Positions 37,561 to 48,387 of a stretch of DNA of 64,000 nucleotides are shown piece after piece. The number at the start of each line of letters is the position of its first letter. Position 1 is the stretch's first letter. Below the pieces are notes generated by a model that saw only the letters and a program-made list of their open reading frames with translations, ran no database searches and was not told the DNA's origin. Location: contig NC_018420.1 in assembly GCF_000287355.1 (NCBI RefSeq), positions 620,001 to 684,000 of the forward strand, given 5' to 3'. This stretch comes from a secondary endosymbiont of Heteropsylla cubana (GTDB lineage: Bacteria > Pseudomonadota > Gammaproteobacteria > Enterobacterales > Enterobacteriaceae). Made by a program: the position numbers and the translations under genes.

Positions 37561-38285
37561 GTAAACCTACTCCTGATTAGTTGATTGAAAAAAAAACGAG
37601 CGAGAGCTAAATCTTCCGGGTAGGTTACTTTAATGTTATCTGAGCGCCCTGGTATAAGTAGAGGCGAATAACCACAATACTCTAAAGCTGAGGCTTCGTC
37701 TGTAAGATATGCTCGCTCTAATAATCCTCTTTTAAGACAATTTATTAGTAAGTCTCGCATAAAAATTTGTGGAGTTAATGCATGCCATAAATCCTCACGT
37801 TTAACTGTATTAGAAATAATTTTTGATCCAGGATGAGAGCGCTTCATAGTATCACGCACCGGTATTGCTAGGAGTCCACCTATTTCGGTATATGCAGTTA
37901 TCGAGAGTAGTCGACAGAGATCGTCTTGATGTAGGCAAGGGCGTACAGCATCATGTATTAATACCCATGATACTGAACTATTTTTAACGTAATTCAAAGC
38001 AGCCATAACTGATTCGGCCCGTATTGACCCACCTGTTACAATGCTTACGCGTGAATTGCAAGCAACTGGTAATTTATGAAACCATCGATCTGATACACTG
38101 ATTACAACAACAACTTCACGAATAGAGGGATGATAAAGCAGTGAATCAATAGCATGTTCAACTAAAGTTTTGTTATCAATAATAAAATATTGTTTTGGCA
38201 AAGCAGTTTGCATGCGTCTTCCTATTCCGGCTGCCGGCAATATACCAATCACATCTGGATTATGTGTTATTGATGTACTTGTCAT
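37506..38285 (-). CDS. ispD: 2-C-methyl-D-erythritol 4-phosphate cytidylyltransferase with frameshifted C-terminus
   Basis: IspD couples MEP to CTP in the isoprenoid pathway. It has 259 residues (E. coli 236). Nucleotide-binding [19 protein letters not shown] and the C-terminal [12 protein letters not shown] are intact. After ARFF the frame passes through a nine-T tract (A9 at 37588-37596) and continues 20-odd extra residues across the ispF start. One extra T would give FFFQSTNQE and a stop, closely like the E. coli tail TIHQENT. One fewer T gives FFSIN and a stop. So the extension is probably a homopolymer indel, or is corrected by slippage. The catalytic domain should be unaffected. Confidence 0.93.
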   Translation of the reverse strand: MTSTSITHNPDVIGILPAAGIGRRMQTALPKQYFIIDNKTLVEHAIDSLLYHPSIREVVVVISVSDRWFHKLPVACNSRVSIVTGGSIRAESVMAALNYVKNSSVSWVLIHDAVRPCLHQDDLCRLLSITAYTEIGGLLAIPVRDTMKRSHPGSKIISNTVKREDLWHALTPQIFMRDLLINCLKRGLLERAYLTDEASALEYCGYSPLLIPGRSDNIKVTYPEDLALARFFFNQLIRSRFTCVSDTVLMYINSVETIH

Positions 38286-38310
38286 ATGATTTTCTTATTG
38301 TTTTATGTTG

Positions 38311-38602
38311 CTATTTTTTATTTTTTGAATTTTTTAGTAATAGGCGATAGGAGCTCTCTTCTTGTTTAATCATGCAAAGTATGTTTCGTGCACGTTCTTC
38401 TATAGCTTCTTTGTTATCATTTAAATTTGCAATTTCTATAAAAAGTTGATTGTTAAGGTTTTTTTGAGTTTTTCATTGCAATGTGTTTGTATTGCAACAT
38501 CTTTTTTATAGGTAATAAGTCGTTTATACCATTTTTACCTTGCCATGGTGAATATTATGTCCATCCAAACATGGATATTAATAATAACGTCAGTTTGTGC
38601 AT
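38311..38602 (-). pseudogene. ftsB: ftsB (divisome protein) pseudogene
   Basis: ftsB precedes ispD in enteric bacteria. Here MHKLTLLLISMFGWT, stop, YSPWQGKNGIND aligns with FtsB [20 protein letters not shown]...GKNGIHD: codon 16 (Gln) has become TAA. Then [13 protein letters not shown] and, in a third frame, [20 protein letters not shown] with [12 protein letters not shown] complete the coiled coil. The two frameshifts fall in runs of six and seven A. Slippage could repair the A runs but not the nonsense codon. Confidence 0.9.
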
Positions 38603-40080
38603 AGTTTTCCTTAATTCTTTCTAAAATTATTCCATCATATTCTTTTAGAATGTATAGTAACTAAAAATAGCTTTAATATTTTACGGGTTGATTGTATAAG
38701 ATTAGATCTTATCCACCTAAGTTGTATTACTTAAATCAATAATCACACATATACTGGATTATAAAAAAATTAATAAAGTATTAATTTTTATTAAAAATAT
38801 TTTATTATTCTAGTCTATTAACTTATTTTTTAATATAGTTATATAGCTTTATATTATCTATATAAATAATAAAAATGAAAGCATAACTTGTGTTTGTTAA
38901 GTAAACATAGACTTTAAATTTTTATTTAGATGTTATTACACCTAAGATACCTTAACAATCAATATTATATTGAAAATATCAACCTGATTGATCATTATTT
39001 TAAACAGGAAATCAGTTTGTATAATTAAAGAATAAATTTATGAGCATTAAGCAGTTTGTTTAAAAGTTTTAATTGTTTTCTAATGTAAGTTACTAGAACA
39101 AATAGAGACTACATATTAATCATTAATATGATGTTGTAAAATTAACCTGATATAATTTTATGTGTTATTAGTTATATTTATATACAAGGTACTGGAGGTT
39201 GTGATTATTAAAATCAAATGCAACATTTTAATGTATCCTCAATGAGGATCTCTAGTCGGATATTTTTGACAGGTAATTGTTATAATTGATTTAAAATAGA
39301 TGTTTTTATAACGATGTAAATTATTTTTTTAATTTTTTTAAGTAGTTAGTTATATTTTGTATTTAATTAAGATTAAATCAAAGTTAGTTAATAGTAGTCT
39401 ATAAATGTTTCAAGTAAAAAAAAATAAAAAAATTTTTATTTAGTATTAAAATGATTATCAGCTATTTTTATTAAATTTAGATTTAAATTAATTTAATAAA
39501 AATATGGGTTGATAACTAAATAAAAAGATCTTAAGAGGCCATGCTATAGAAGATATAACTTAAAATGTACTATAATAATAGTATTAACTTTTTTTTGAAT
39601 GCTGTTCTAGATAATAAATTTGTTAACGTTATATTTTATATATATTAGATTTATTAAAATATTTAGCATGTATTAATTAAACATGCGCACCATATTTATG
39701 GTATGTCTCATAAAGTAAAGAGATAAAAATCGCTTATTATTTTATATAATTTAGAAGGCATATCAATAGCTATTATCTCTATTAAGTCATTACAATTACC
39801 TAAAAATAATATTTAAATAAATAGTCAAATGTTAAAATCTTATTAATTAATATTCTGATATTATCATTTTTCAGTATAGCTGGTGCTATTTATAGCAATT
39901 AGGCAGAGATTGTAATAAAAATATAAATATTTTAATAACAATACTATTGTTAATGATAAAATCTATTTTATATAATTTTTATTAAAACTTATTGTATATA
40001 ATATTTATATTAGTAAGAAATAATATGTAAAAAAACAATGATTATTTGCAGTGTAAATAACTTGTTTAGATATTTTAAGT
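38603..40080. other. AT-rich spacer between ftsB ghost and ihfA
   Basis: About 1.5 kb. btuC-btuD follow ihfA in E. coli; none recognised. A small ATCCTCA/TGAGGAT inverted repeat lies near 39236-39250. Otherwise nothing supported. Confidence 0.45.
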
Positions 40081-40110
40081 TAGAATTCTGATCATGAAAT
40101 CAGAATTCTA
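40081..40110 (-). terminator. Strong hairpin at the end of the pheST-ihfA operon
   Basis: TAGAATTCTGAT (40081-40092) and ATCAGAATTCTA (40099-40110) form a perfect 12-base stem with a six-base loop, about 62 bases after the ihfA stop. No T run follows on the transcribed strand, so it may protect the mRNA 3' end more than terminate. Confidence 0.55.
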
Positions 40111-40171
40111 TTAAGTAAGGTTAGATATTAAAATTATTTAGTAAAGGTAATGTCTCAAAAGCTTGTTATTT

Positions 40172-40468
40172 TTATTTTTTTTGAAAAGTATTTTCGATTC
40201 GTTTTTTTAGTTTTTGACCTGAACGAAATGTTACTACCCGACGTGCAGTGATTAGAACCTTTTCACCTGTTTTTGGATTTCGTCCTGGTCGCTGGTTTTT
40301 ATCACGGACATCAAAATTACCAAATCCTGATAATTTTATCTGTTCGCCGCTTTCTAAGGCCTTGCGCATTTCTTCAAAAAAAAGCTCTACAATTGTTTTT
40401 GCGTTCCGTTTACTAAATTTAAGTTTTTTAAAAAGATATTCTGATATCTTAGCTTTTGTGAGTGTCAT
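40172..40468 (-). CDS. ihfA: Integration host factor, alpha subunit
   Basis: IHF alpha binds and bends DNA as a heterodimer with IhfB, shaping nucleoid and promoter architecture. It has 98 residues (E. coli 99). [20 protein letters not shown] contains the proline-tipped DNA-binding arm. AAGGAG lies just before the ATG and overlaps the pheT stop; only four bases separate the genes, as in the conserved pheST-ihfA operon. ihfB is not in this window. Confidence 0.97.
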   Translation of the reverse strand: MTLTKAKISEYLFKKLKFSKRNAKTIVELFFEEMRKALESGEQIKLSGFGNFDVRDKNQRPGRNPKTGEKVLITARRVVTFRSGQKLKKRIENTFQKK

Positions 40469-40472
40469 AAAT

Positions 40473-42872
40473 TTAACTCCTTAAAGATGCAGCAAATCGC
40501 TGTTTTAATATTGAGATGCATTTTGTAACTATACTGCTAATTTCCTTTTCTTTAAGTGTACGAGTGATATCTTGTAAGATTAAGCTAACACCTACACTCT
40601 TAAATCCGACTTGCACACCCGGACCTCTATATACATCAAATATATTTATATTAACTAATTGATTTTTTATTATTTTTTTGCATTCTTTTATAATCGCAGC
40701 TGCAGTTACATCATCAGGAACTAATAAAGAAATATCTCGTCGATTAGCAGGAAAGCGTGAAATTTTGTTCGCCATAGTCAATTTATATGTAGTAAGTTTC
40801 TTCCATATAAGTTCGAAAACTATTGTAGGATTATTTAAATTTAGTCTTTTCTCCAGCTCAGGATGAATAACTCCGATAAATCCAATAGATTCGTTATTTA
40901 AATAAATTTCAGCGCTTTGTCCTGGATGAAGCGCTGAATGTTTTGTGATTTTGAAATCAATATCATCTACTTTGCAAGTAAGATCAAGTATCGCTTCTAG
41001 ATCACCTTTAGCGTCATAAAAATCTAAATTTTGATGTGGTTGATCCCAATGATTATTAAATCGAGAGCCAGAAATAACAGCTCCTACCATCAAATCTTGA
41101 CGAATACCAAAATCTTCTGCATCATCGGGAATAAAGCAAAAACCTGTTTCAAATAAGCGAATACGATGTTGCTGTCGATTCTGGTTATAGAGAAGAGCTC
41201 CGATTAGTCCAGTCCAGAGTGATAAACGCATAGCTGACATATCTTGAGATATTGGATTAGCGACTATTAATTGCTTTTGCTGAAAATGTAGTAACGACTG
41301 AATTTTTGGATCGACAAAACTATAAGTAATAGCTTCTTGATAGTCACGATCTACCAGCAACGTTTTAACTCGCGCCATTGGAAGAACATTATCACACTTG
41401 TTTTTTGAGTTTAGTTGTTCTGTGTTTACCTTTATGATAGGAATTGCTTCGTAACCGTATATTCGAGCAATCTCTTCTATTAAATCTTCTTCGATAGACA
41501 AATCAAAACGCCAGCTTGGCCCGATAATTTGCCAACCTTCAGAGACATAACTTACCTGACAACCAAGATGTTTGAGGATTTTTATTACATCTTCATCTGA
41601 AATTACATGACCAATTAAGCGATCAAGAGTAGCTCGACGCAAAGTGATATTGGTTAATTGAGGATAGGTAGATAATGAAGTTATGTTGATAACTGGACCT
41701 GGTTGACCACCACAAATACTAATTAATAGATCCGTTACTCGTTCCATAGCATGCGGCTGTAGAGTTGGGTCTACACCCCGTTCGTATCGTTGAGATGAAT
41801 ATGTATGAAGTCCATAATGGCGAGCATATCCTATAATAGCTGATGGGTTAAAAAAAGCACATTCTAAGATTATGTCAATAGTATTTTCGGATATTGTTGC
41901 AGCAGATCCGCTGAAAATTCCTGCTATTGATATAACTTGGCTGTAATCAGTAATTACTAAGGTATCTGGTAAAAGTTTCAGTTCTTTCCCATCAAGCAAC
42001 TTCATTGTTTCACCATCTTTAGCATGACGGACCACAATGCGTTGTTCGACATGTGCTAAATCAAAAACATGAAAAGGTTGTCCTAGTTCAAGAAGTACAT
42101 AATTCATAATGTCTGTTATAACATCTACGATAAAAATGCCACATCGACGTAGTTTCTCTTGCATCCAGAGTGGTGTTTTAACATGTATATCAATGTTTTT
42201 TATAATCCTACTTAAATATTGTGGGCAAGCCTTGATTGCATCGACTTGGATAGGGAGTGTATCAATAACTTCTGGAGGAATCATTTTGATTGTTGGCATT
42301 TGAATAGGGAGATGATTATATGATGCAACATCACGAGCAATCCCTAGTAATCCTAGACAATCTGCACGATTTGGTGTAACATTAATATTGATAGATTTAT
42401 CGTTAAGTTGTAAATAAGTATGTATATCTTGTCCTATAGGTGCTGCATCTGGAAGTTCAATAATCACATTATTAGGATGATGATTATAATTAATACCTAG
42501 TTCTGAAAATGAGCAAAGCATGCCTTCTGATAGCTCACCACGTATTATAGTAGACTTAATTTTCACATTTCCAGGTAAAATAGCGCCCGGAATAGCAACT
42601 GCCACATGAAGGTAAAGGCAGCAATTCTTCGCACCACAGACGATGTTTAACAAATTTTTTTTTCCGATGTCTACTTTAGTAATGCGTAACTTATCTGCTG
42701 TAGGATGTTGTTGGCATCCAACAATACGACCGATCACTACGTTAGAAAAGTAACCAGAAACTGGTTCAACACTTTCTACTTCTAGTCCTAACATTGTTAT
42801 TTGATCAACTAATTCCTCGCTGTTTATATCTGGATTTATCCATTCACGTAGCCAACGTTCACTGACTTTCAT
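40473..42872 (-). CDS. pheT: Phenylalanyl-tRNA synthetase, beta chain
   Basis: Beta chain of the (alpha-beta)2 PheRS. It has 799 residues (E. coli 795). Domains run in order: N-terminal tRNA-binding OB fold (about 39-150, [23 protein letters not shown]), B3/B4 editing module (about 210-390), B5 domain (about 400-475, [20 protein letters not shown]), catalytic-like core, and the C-terminal RRM-like FDX-ACB domain (from about 705, [14 protein letters not shown]). Fifteen bases follow the pheS stop. It makes an essential complex with the adjacent pheS. Confidence 0.97.
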   Translation of the reverse strand: MKVSERWLREWINPDINSEELVDQITMLGLEVESVEPVSGYFSNVVIGRIVGCQQHPTADKLRITKVDIGKKNLLNIVCGAKNCCLYLHVAVAIPGAILPGNVKIKSTIIRGELSEGMLCSFSELGINYNHHPNNVIIELPDAAPIGQDIHTYLQLNDKSININVTPNRADCLGLLGIARDVASYNHLPIQMPTIKMIPPEVIDTLPIQVDAIKACPQYLSRIIKNIDIHVKTPLWMQEKLRRCGIFIVDVITDIMNYVLLELGQPFHVFDLAHVEQRIVVRHAKDGETMKLLDGKELKLLPDTLVITDYSQVISIAGIFSGSAATISENTIDIILECAFFNPSAIIGYARHYGLHTYSSQRYERGVDPTLQPHAMERVTDLLISICGGQPGPVINITSLSTYPQLTNITLRRATLDRLIGHVISDEDVIKILKHLGCQVSYVSEGWQIIGPSWRFDLSIEEDLIEEIARIYGYEAIPIIKVNTEQLNSKNKCDNVLPMARVKTLLVDRDYQEAITYSFVDPKIQSLLHFQQKQLIVANPISQDMSAMRLSLWTGLIGALLYNQNRQQHRIRLFETGFCFIPDDAEDFGIRQDLMVGAVISGSRFNNHWDQPHQNLDFYDAKGDLEAILDLTCKVDDIDFKITKHSALHPGQSAEIYLNNESIGFIGVIHPELEKRLNLNNPTIVFELIWKKLTTYKLTMANKISRFPANRRDISLLVPDDVTAAAIIKECKKIIKNQLVNINIFDVYRGPGVQVGFKSVGVSLILQDITRTLKEKEISSIVTKCISILKQRFAASLRS

Positions 42873-42887
42873 TTATTAATCCCACTT

Positions 42888-43871
42888 TTATTTAAATTGC
42901 TTAAGGAAACGCAAATCATTTTCAAAAAAAGCACGCAAATCAGTAATACCGTGACGTAGCATGGTTAGTCGTTCGACTCCCATACCAAACGCGAAGCCAG
43001 AGTAGATATCTGGATCTATACTAACATTGCGTAAGACAGTTGGATGTACCATCCCACATCCCAACACTTCTAGCCAACGACCATCTTCTCCTAATATGTC
43101 TACTTCGGCAGAGGGTTCGGTAAATGGGAAATAAGACGGACGGAAACGTATCTTTAGTTTTTTTTCAAAAAAAATATGCAGAAAATCATGTAATATTCCT
43201 TTTAGGGCGCTGAAACTAATATGGTTATCAACCATAAGACCTTCCACCTGATGGAACATTGGTGTGTGTGTTTGATCGTAATCGTTTCGATATACTCGAC
43301 CTGGTGAAATAATTCGAATTGGAGGCTTTTGTTCCTTCATAGTACGAATCTGTACTCCTGAAGTCTGAGTTCGCAACAGCCGATTAGTATCAAACCAAAA
43401 GGTATCATTATCCGTCCGCGCGGGATGATAAGGAGGAATATTGAGCGCATCAAAATTATGGTAGTTGTTTTCAATTTCTGGCCCAGTTATTACTGCAAAA
43501 CCTAATTTTTCGAAAAAACATTCAATGCGTGAAATACTTGTCGACACTGGATGAAAACTTCCATTTCCGATGAAGCGTCCTGGTAGTGAAACATCTAACA
43601 TTTCAACAGAAAGTCGTTTTTGTAGAGTTAATTTTTCTATTGTTTGTTTTCGATCGGTTAATGCTTTTTGAATCGTTTCTTTTGCTTTGTTAATGATAAG
43701 ACCTAATGGTGCTCGTTCGTTTGCTTTAACATTTTTTAATATTTTAATTTTTTTATTAAGCAACCCTTTTTTTCCTAAATATGCAATTCGAATTAGGTCT
43801 AAAGTTTCAAGATCATTGGATCTTTCGATATCTATCTTAGCCTTCATAATAAAATCTGTAAGATGTGGCAT
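42888..43871 (-). CDS. pheS: Phenylalanyl-tRNA synthetase, alpha chain
   Basis: Catalytic alpha chain of PheRS, 327 residues, exactly the E. coli length. Class II motifs are visible: motif 1 around [17 protein letters not shown], motif 2 with RVYRND, and motif 3 [18 protein letters not shown]. Residues 1-90 form the tRNA-binding coiled coil. GAGGGA lies upstream of the ATG. A 1.1 kb leader separates it from the attenuator-like hairpin, far longer than in E. coli. Confidence 0.97.
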   Translation of the reverse strand: MPHLTDFIMKAKIDIERSNDLETLDLIRIAYLGKKGLLNKKIKILKNVKANERAPLGLIINKAKETIQKALTDRKQTIEKLTLQKRLSVEMLDVSLPGRFIGNGSFHPVSTSISRIECFFEKLGFAVITGPEIENNYHNFDALNIPPYHPARTDNDTFWFDTNRLLRTQTSGVQIRTMKEQKPPIRIISPGRVYRNDYDQTHTPMFHQVEGLMVDNHISFSALKGILHDFLHIFFEKKLKIRFRPSYFPFTEPSAEVDILGEDGRWLEVLGCGMVHPTVLRNVSIDPDIYSGFAFGMGVERLTMLRHGITDLRAFFENDLRFLKQFK

Positions 43872-44930
43872 TATTTCCCTCTTATTTTTATCGCAGATAA
43901 CATCTCAAGAATTGGGTAAGAGGAACATTGATTAATTAATTTCATTATATAAAAAAACACTATTAAGCAGTTCCTCTTAAAAGATTTATTTTGACATGTT
44001 ATGCTCTTATATTTTTTTTATATATATGCTATGTATGTTAAATATTTTATCTTTAGAATCTTTAATGATATGCAGTTTTTCTTGTTAATTTTATGTATAT
44101 TTTAACAATGTTGATTATTAACTGGTCTATTTTTATTATATTGATTCTTAAAAATATTGACCTTTTTCTTATCAAAAAAATAGAAGTAGTTTGCTTTGTA
44201 TGTCGGCAATATATCCTAATATATAACAGGTATAGCAAGCATTACTAATTTGAGGTGTTTAATTCGTTATATTAATCTTATAGATTAGATCGGTGCATGG
44301 TTTTGATTTCCGTTATAGCTTCAGATGAAGAGGTGTAAGTTAAATCTCATAAGTTATATTATATAGAGCTATAAACTGCATATAATTTACAGTTTTTTTA
44401 TCCTATCTTTAGAATTATTTTAATTTGAATTTTTTTTGCATATTTTGTTAAAGATTTTTTAATTTGTTGTTTGTTTTTAACAATTTGTTCGATAGGATTA
44501 TTGTAGTTATTATGTTTATAATTATTTCAATTGTTTAAATAAGGTATTATGTCATAAAGTAATCTAAATATTTTATTAATAATTATTTTATATTTAAACA
44601 AATTAATTAATAAAATTACATAGATAAAATTAGAATTAAATACTTGTTTAATCAATAAAATAGTACTCGAAATTTGCATTCGATAGACTAACGAGTCATT
44701 TTTTTTGTGTAAGGGTTTCTTCTTTTTATTTCACGTAGGGTTGATCAATTTAAGCGTCATAGTCAATTACAGATAGATTTTTATAAAATCTTCTAGATGT
44801 TAATTAGACTACTTGATTCCTCTATTCTTTTATAAAATATACTGTGAAATTGCTTGATGTAATTAGTTTCTAATTTTCTAAAAAGTGAATTATTTAAAAA
44901 GACCTTGTTGTTTATAACTTTATTTCTATG
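43872..44930. other. Extended pheS leader region
   Basis: About 1.06 kb between pheS and the attenuator-like hairpins; in E. coli this interval is near 0.2 kb. No gene, repeat or RNA is recognisable. It may be inserted or expanded spacer. Confidence 0.4.
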
Positions 44931-44968
44931 AAAAAACCTCAATCTATATTAAAAGAGAGAGGTTTTTT
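44931..44968 (-). terminator. Second hairpin with T tract in the pheS leader
   Basis: AAAAAACCTC (44931-44940) pairs with GAGGTTTTTT (44959-44968). On the rplT-to-pheS strand the 3' arm ends in six T residues, as in an intrinsic terminator. It directly follows the attenuator-like hairpin. Confidence 0.45.
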
Positions 44969-44977
44969 AGTTTTATT

Positions 44978-45013
44978 AACTAGTAAGCCTCCAATTAAGG
45001 AGGCTTACTAGTT
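44978..45013 (-). promoter_or_regulatory. pheST attenuator-like hairpin
   Basis: AACTAGTAAGCCTCC (44978-44992) and GGAGGCTTACTAGTT (44999-45013) form a perfect 15-base stem with a six-base loop, between rplT and pheS. The E. coli pheST attenuator carries the same AAGCCTCC/GGAGGCTT core at this place. The Phe-rich PheM leader peptide is not clearly preserved: the nearest frame, MYRFRSYISACFRYINKKEK, has only two Phe codons and runs into the stem. So the hairpin may now be a simple terminator/processing site. Confidence 0.6.
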
Positions 45014-45184
45014 TTTTCCTTTTTGTTAATATATCGAAAACATGCAGAGATATAACTTCTAAAACGATACATAGAGAGTGGCATACGTATATTTTTATTA
45101 CCTTTTGCAGTATAGTAAGCAATTTAGATAGTATTGAAATCGATAAACAAAAGGAATTAAATTTCTAATTTTTGAAATGTTTTC

Positions 45185-45541
45185 TTATGCCAAGGCACTT
45201 TTAGCTGTATCTGTTAAAACAGAAAAAGCAAGTGTGTCAGATATAGCTATATCAGAAAGTACTTTACGGTCTATTTTAATAGAAGCTTTTTTTAAGCCAT
45301 TAATAAATTGACTGTAAGAAATATTGTTTTTATGGGCTGCAGCATTAATACGAGTAATCCACAGTTGACGGAACTGACGTTTCTTTTGACGACGATCACG
45401 ATAAGCGTATTGACCTGCTTTGATAATCGCTTGGAAGGCAACGCGGTAAACACGTGAACGAGCTCCATAATAACCTTTCGCTTTTTTCAATATCTTTTTG
45501 TGACGTGCATGTGCTACAACACCGCGTTTTACGCGCGCCAT
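45185..45541 (-). CDS. rplT: 50S ribosomal protein L20
   Basis: L20 is an early assembly protein of the large subunit and, in E. coli, the repressor of the rpmI-rplT cistrons. It has 118 residues, exactly the E. coli length. The basic N-terminal extension [20 protein letters not shown] and the globular ALRS-type C-terminus are intact. AGGAG precedes the ATG. It lies 44 bases after rpmI in the infC-rpmI-rplT operon. Confidence 0.97.
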   Translation of the reverse strand: MARVKRGVVAHARHKKILKKAKGYYGARSRVYRVAFQAIIKAGQYAYRDRRQKKRQFRQLWITRINAAAHKNNISYSQFINGLKKASIKIDRKVLSDIAISDTLAFSVLTDTAKSALA

Positions 45542-45585
45542 ATAGTTTCTCCTAAAGTCTTATCCAAACCGAATTTAAATGATCC

Positions 45586-45783
45586 TTATGCGTAGGGAAG
45601 GCAACGAATAACTAACCCTATATCACATTTTGAAACAATAGATTTTGGACGAAGATGCCGCTTTCGCTTGGAGGATTTTTTGGTCAAAATATGACGCAGA
45701 TTAGCGTGCTTATATTTAAATCCGCTTGAAGATGTTTTCTTAAAGCGCTTTGAAGCACTACGTATTGTCTTAACTTTTGGCAT
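45586..45783 (-). CDS. rpmI: 50S ribosomal protein L35
   Basis: L35, a small very basic large-subunit protein, 65 residues as in E. coli. [20 protein letters not shown] and the [10 protein letters not shown] segment are typical. GGAG lies 13 bases upstream of the ATG, a long spacing that may reflect the structured L20-controlled leader known in E. coli. Between infC and rplT. Confidence 0.96.
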   Translation of the reverse strand: MPKVKTIRSASKRFKKTSSSGFKYKHANLRHILTKKSSKRKRHLRPKSIVSKCDIGLVIRCLPYA

Positions 45784-45859
45784 GAGTGATCTTTACTCCG
45801 AATTATAAATAATATGAATCAGTGAGGAAAACTAATTAGCTTTAAACAACATCGAATGT

Positions 45860-46408
45860 TCATGCCTTAGTGTGTTTTTTAGGTACGAGAACCATGATCA
45901 TCTGTCGACCTTCAATTTTAGAGGGGAAAGATTCAATTATTGCTAGTTCACTCAGATCATCGCGAACGCGTTTTAGCATTTCGATACCACTTTGTTGATG
46001 CGCCATTTCACGCCCTCGGAACCGGAGGGTAATTTTAGTTTTATCGCCGTCTTTTAAAAAACGAACAAGGTTGCGTAGTTTTACTTGGTAGTCGTTTTCA
46101 TCGGTACCAGGACGGAATTTAATTTCTTTCACTTGAATTATTTTTTGCTTTTTTTTCTGTTCTTTACTTGATTTACTCTTTTGATACAGGAACTTTCCAT
46201 AATCCATTATTCGGCAAACTGGTGGTTCGGCGTTAGGGCTAATTTCCACTAAATCGATGCCAGCTGCTTCTGCTTTTTCGAGTGCTTCTTTTAAGCTGAC
46301 AATACTAATTGGTTCTCCGTTAATACCTGTGAGTCGAACTTCTGAGGCTCGGATTTCTTTGTTGATTCGATTGGGTCGTGTTGATTGAACTCGTTTTCCA
46401 CCTTTAAT
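45860..46408 (-). CDS. infC: Translation initiation factor IF-3, AUU start
   Basis: IF-3 blocks subunit joining and checks the start codon. The first ATG in frame is deep inside the protein (46249). The real start is the ATT at 46406-46408: it gives (M)[20 protein letters not shown], the full family N-terminus, and 182 residues (E. coli 180). GGAGGGA sits ten bases upstream. The AUU start, by which IF-3 represses its own synthesis in E. coli, is thus preserved. The N-domain, linker and C-domain ([13 protein letters not shown]) are complete. The ribosome-binding site overlaps the thrS stop codon, three bases before the ATT. Confidence 0.96.
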   Translation of the reverse strand: MKGGKRVQSTRPNRINKEIRASEVRLTGINGEPISIVSLKEALEKAEAAGIDLVEISPNAEPPVCRIMDYGKFLYQKSKSSKEQKKKQKIIQVKEIKFRPGTDENDYQVKLRNLVRFLKDGDKTKITLRFRGREMAHQQSGIEMLKRVRDDLSELAIIESFPSKIEGRQMIMVLVPKKHTKA

Positions 46409-46411
46409 ACT

Positions 46412-48340
46412 TTATCCCTCCAGTTGATGAAGATTACGGCTGTGAATTTCTTTCTTCAGTTTAGCTATAATTTCGTGAACATTGATACTACCAAGGTCTA
46501 TACCTCGACGGGTACGTACGGATACTTTTTCGGTTTGCATTTCTTTATCCCCACAAATAAAAATGTAAGGTATACGACGAAGAGTATGTTCCCTGATTTT
46601 AAAACCTATTGTTTCATTTCTCAAGTCTGCTTTTACTCTAATATTAGCTGTGAATAGCTTTTCTGTCACTTTTTCGACATATTTAGATTGATTTTTAGTT
46701 ATGTTAATTACTACAACCTGTATTGGAGATAACCAGGTTGGATAAAATCCTTCATATTCTTCTGTGAGAATACCAATAAATCGTTCCATAGAACCTAAAA
46801 TAGCACGGTGAATCATGACTGGTACGAGCCATTTGTTATTTTCAGAGACAAAAAAAGCATTTAAGCGATTAGGTAGTGAGAAGTCGAGTTGTACTGTACC
46901 ACATTGCCAAGCACGTTCGAGAGAATCAAGAAGTATAAATTCTATTTTAGGTCCGTAAAACGCTCCTTCTCCTGGTTGGTATTTGAATGGAATATTGTTG
47001 TTTGTTAAAGCTGTCGCTAAATCTTTTTCAGCTCTATCCCAGATATTATCACTTCCGATGCGTTTTTTTGGTCGAGTAGATAATTTTACTGCAATATTTT
47101 TAAAGCCAAATACGCTGTACACATCATAGACCATTTTAATACAGCCATTTATTTCCGTAGGTACTTGGTCTTCACTGCAAAATATATGAGCATCATCTTG
47201 TGTAAATTCGCGCACTCGCATTAAACCATGCAATGAACCAGATGGTTCGTTACGGTGACAACTACCAAATTCGGCAATTCGAAAAGGAAGATCGCGATAA
47301 GATTTTAGACCTTGATTGAAAATTTGTACGTGTCCAGGACAGTTCATTGGTTTGATACAGTATTCTTTATTTTCAGATGATGTGGTAAAAATATGTTCGC
47401 TATAGTTTTCCCAATGTCCGGTTTTTTTCCAGAGAGAACAGTCTATCAAAAAAGGGCTCTTTACTTCCTCATAGTGGTAAGCTGTAAATTTCATACGAAT
47501 AAATTTTTTTAGTTCTCGAAACAGGGTCCAACCGTTATTATGCCAAAATATCATTCCAGGAGATTCTTCTTGTATATGATACAAGTCAAGTTGCTTACCT
47601 ATTTTACGATGATCGCGTTTTTCTGCTTCTGCTAAATGTTTTATGTATATATCAAGATGTTGTTTGTCTTGCCACGCAGTACCGTAAATACGCTGTAGCA
47701 TTTTGTTATTTTTATCGCCTCGCCAGTAAGCACCGGAAACTTTTTGAAGATTGAAGTGATGACAAAAGCGCATGTTAGGTACATGGGGTCCTCGACACAT
47801 ATCAATATATTCTTCATGGTGATATAGCCCAGGATGTTCTTTCATGCAAATATTTTCATCAAGTAAAGCAACTTTATAGTCTTCACCTCGTTCTATAAAA
47901 ATATCTCTGGCTTTTTTCCAAGTTACTATCTCTTTAATAACATCGTAATTTTTTTCGGCTAGTTCATGCATTCGTTTCTCGAGGATTTTAAGATCATCTT
48001 TCGTTAAAATATGGTCAAGATCGACATCATAGAAAAAGCCTTTATTAGTCACTGGACCAATAGCCATTTTCGTTTGGGGCCACAGTTGTTTTATGGCATG
48101 TCCAAGTAAGTGTGCACAAGAATGACGAATAATGTTGAGAGCTTCTTCATCTTTGCTGGTAATGAGAGTCAGTCTAGAATCTTGATTAATTAGATCAACA
48201 GCATCAATAAAAGTTCCATTAATTCGGCCAGCAATACAGATTTTGGCTAGAGTAGGTTTTATCTTAGAAGCGATATCAAGGGGAGAGATAGGATTAGAAA
48301 AATATTGTTGACTTCCGTCAGGAAAAGTTATAATAGGCAT
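46412..48340 (-). CDS. thrS: Threonyl-tRNA synthetase
   Basis: Class II ThrRS, 642 residues, identical in length to E. coli. Order: TGS domain (1-62), SAD editing domain with [14 protein letters not shown] (His73/His77 type), catalytic core with the zinc-binding [12 protein letters not shown], motif 2 ([15 protein letters not shown]), motif 3 ([18 protein letters not shown]), and the C-terminal anticodon-binding domain ([12 protein letters not shown]). AAGGAAA lies upstream. First gene of the thrS-infC-rpmI-rplT-pheST-ihfA cluster, complete and in ancestral order. Confidence 0.97.
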   Translation of the reverse strand: MPIITFPDGSQQYFSNPISPLDIASKIKPTLAKICIAGRINGTFIDAVDLINQDSRLTLITSKDEEALNIIRHSCAHLLGHAIKQLWPQTKMAIGPVTNKGFFYDVDLDHILTKDDLKILEKRMHELAEKNYDVIKEIVTWKKARDIFIERGEDYKVALLDENICMKEHPGLYHHEEYIDMCRGPHVPNMRFCHHFNLQKVSGAYWRGDKNNKMLQRIYGTAWQDKQHLDIYIKHLAEAEKRDHRKIGKQLDLYHIQEESPGMIFWHNNGWTLFRELKKFIRMKFTAYHYEEVKSPFLIDCSLWKKTGHWENYSEHIFTTSSENKEYCIKPMNCPGHVQIFNQGLKSYRDLPFRIAEFGSCHRNEPSGSLHGLMRVREFTQDDAHIFCSEDQVPTEINGCIKMVYDVYSVFGFKNIAVKLSTRPKKRIGSDNIWDRAEKDLATALTNNNIPFKYQPGEGAFYGPKIEFILLDSLERAWQCGTVQLDFSLPNRLNAFFVSENNKWLVPVMIHRAILGSMERFIGILTEEYEGFYPTWLSPIQVVVINITKNQSKYVEKVTEKLFTANIRVKADLRNETIGFKIREHTLRRIPYIFICGDKEMQTEKVSVRTRRGIDLGSINVHEIIAKLKKEIHSRNLHQLEG

Positions 48341-48365
48341 GATTGGTTTCCTTTATATATAAAAT

Positions 48366-48387
48366 TTGTTGCATAAAATAGCAACAA
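48366..48387 (-). promoter_or_regulatory. Hairpin in the thrS leader
   Basis: TTGTTGC (48366-48372) and GCAACAA (48381-48387) form a seven-base stem with an eight-base loop, starting about 26 bases upstream of the thrS ATG, just beyond the Shine-Dalgarno. In E. coli an anticodon-arm mimic at about this position lets ThrRS repress its mRNA. Here the loop (TATTTTAT on the mRNA strand) lacks a CGU-type threonine anticodon, so regulation may be lost. Confidence 0.4.
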
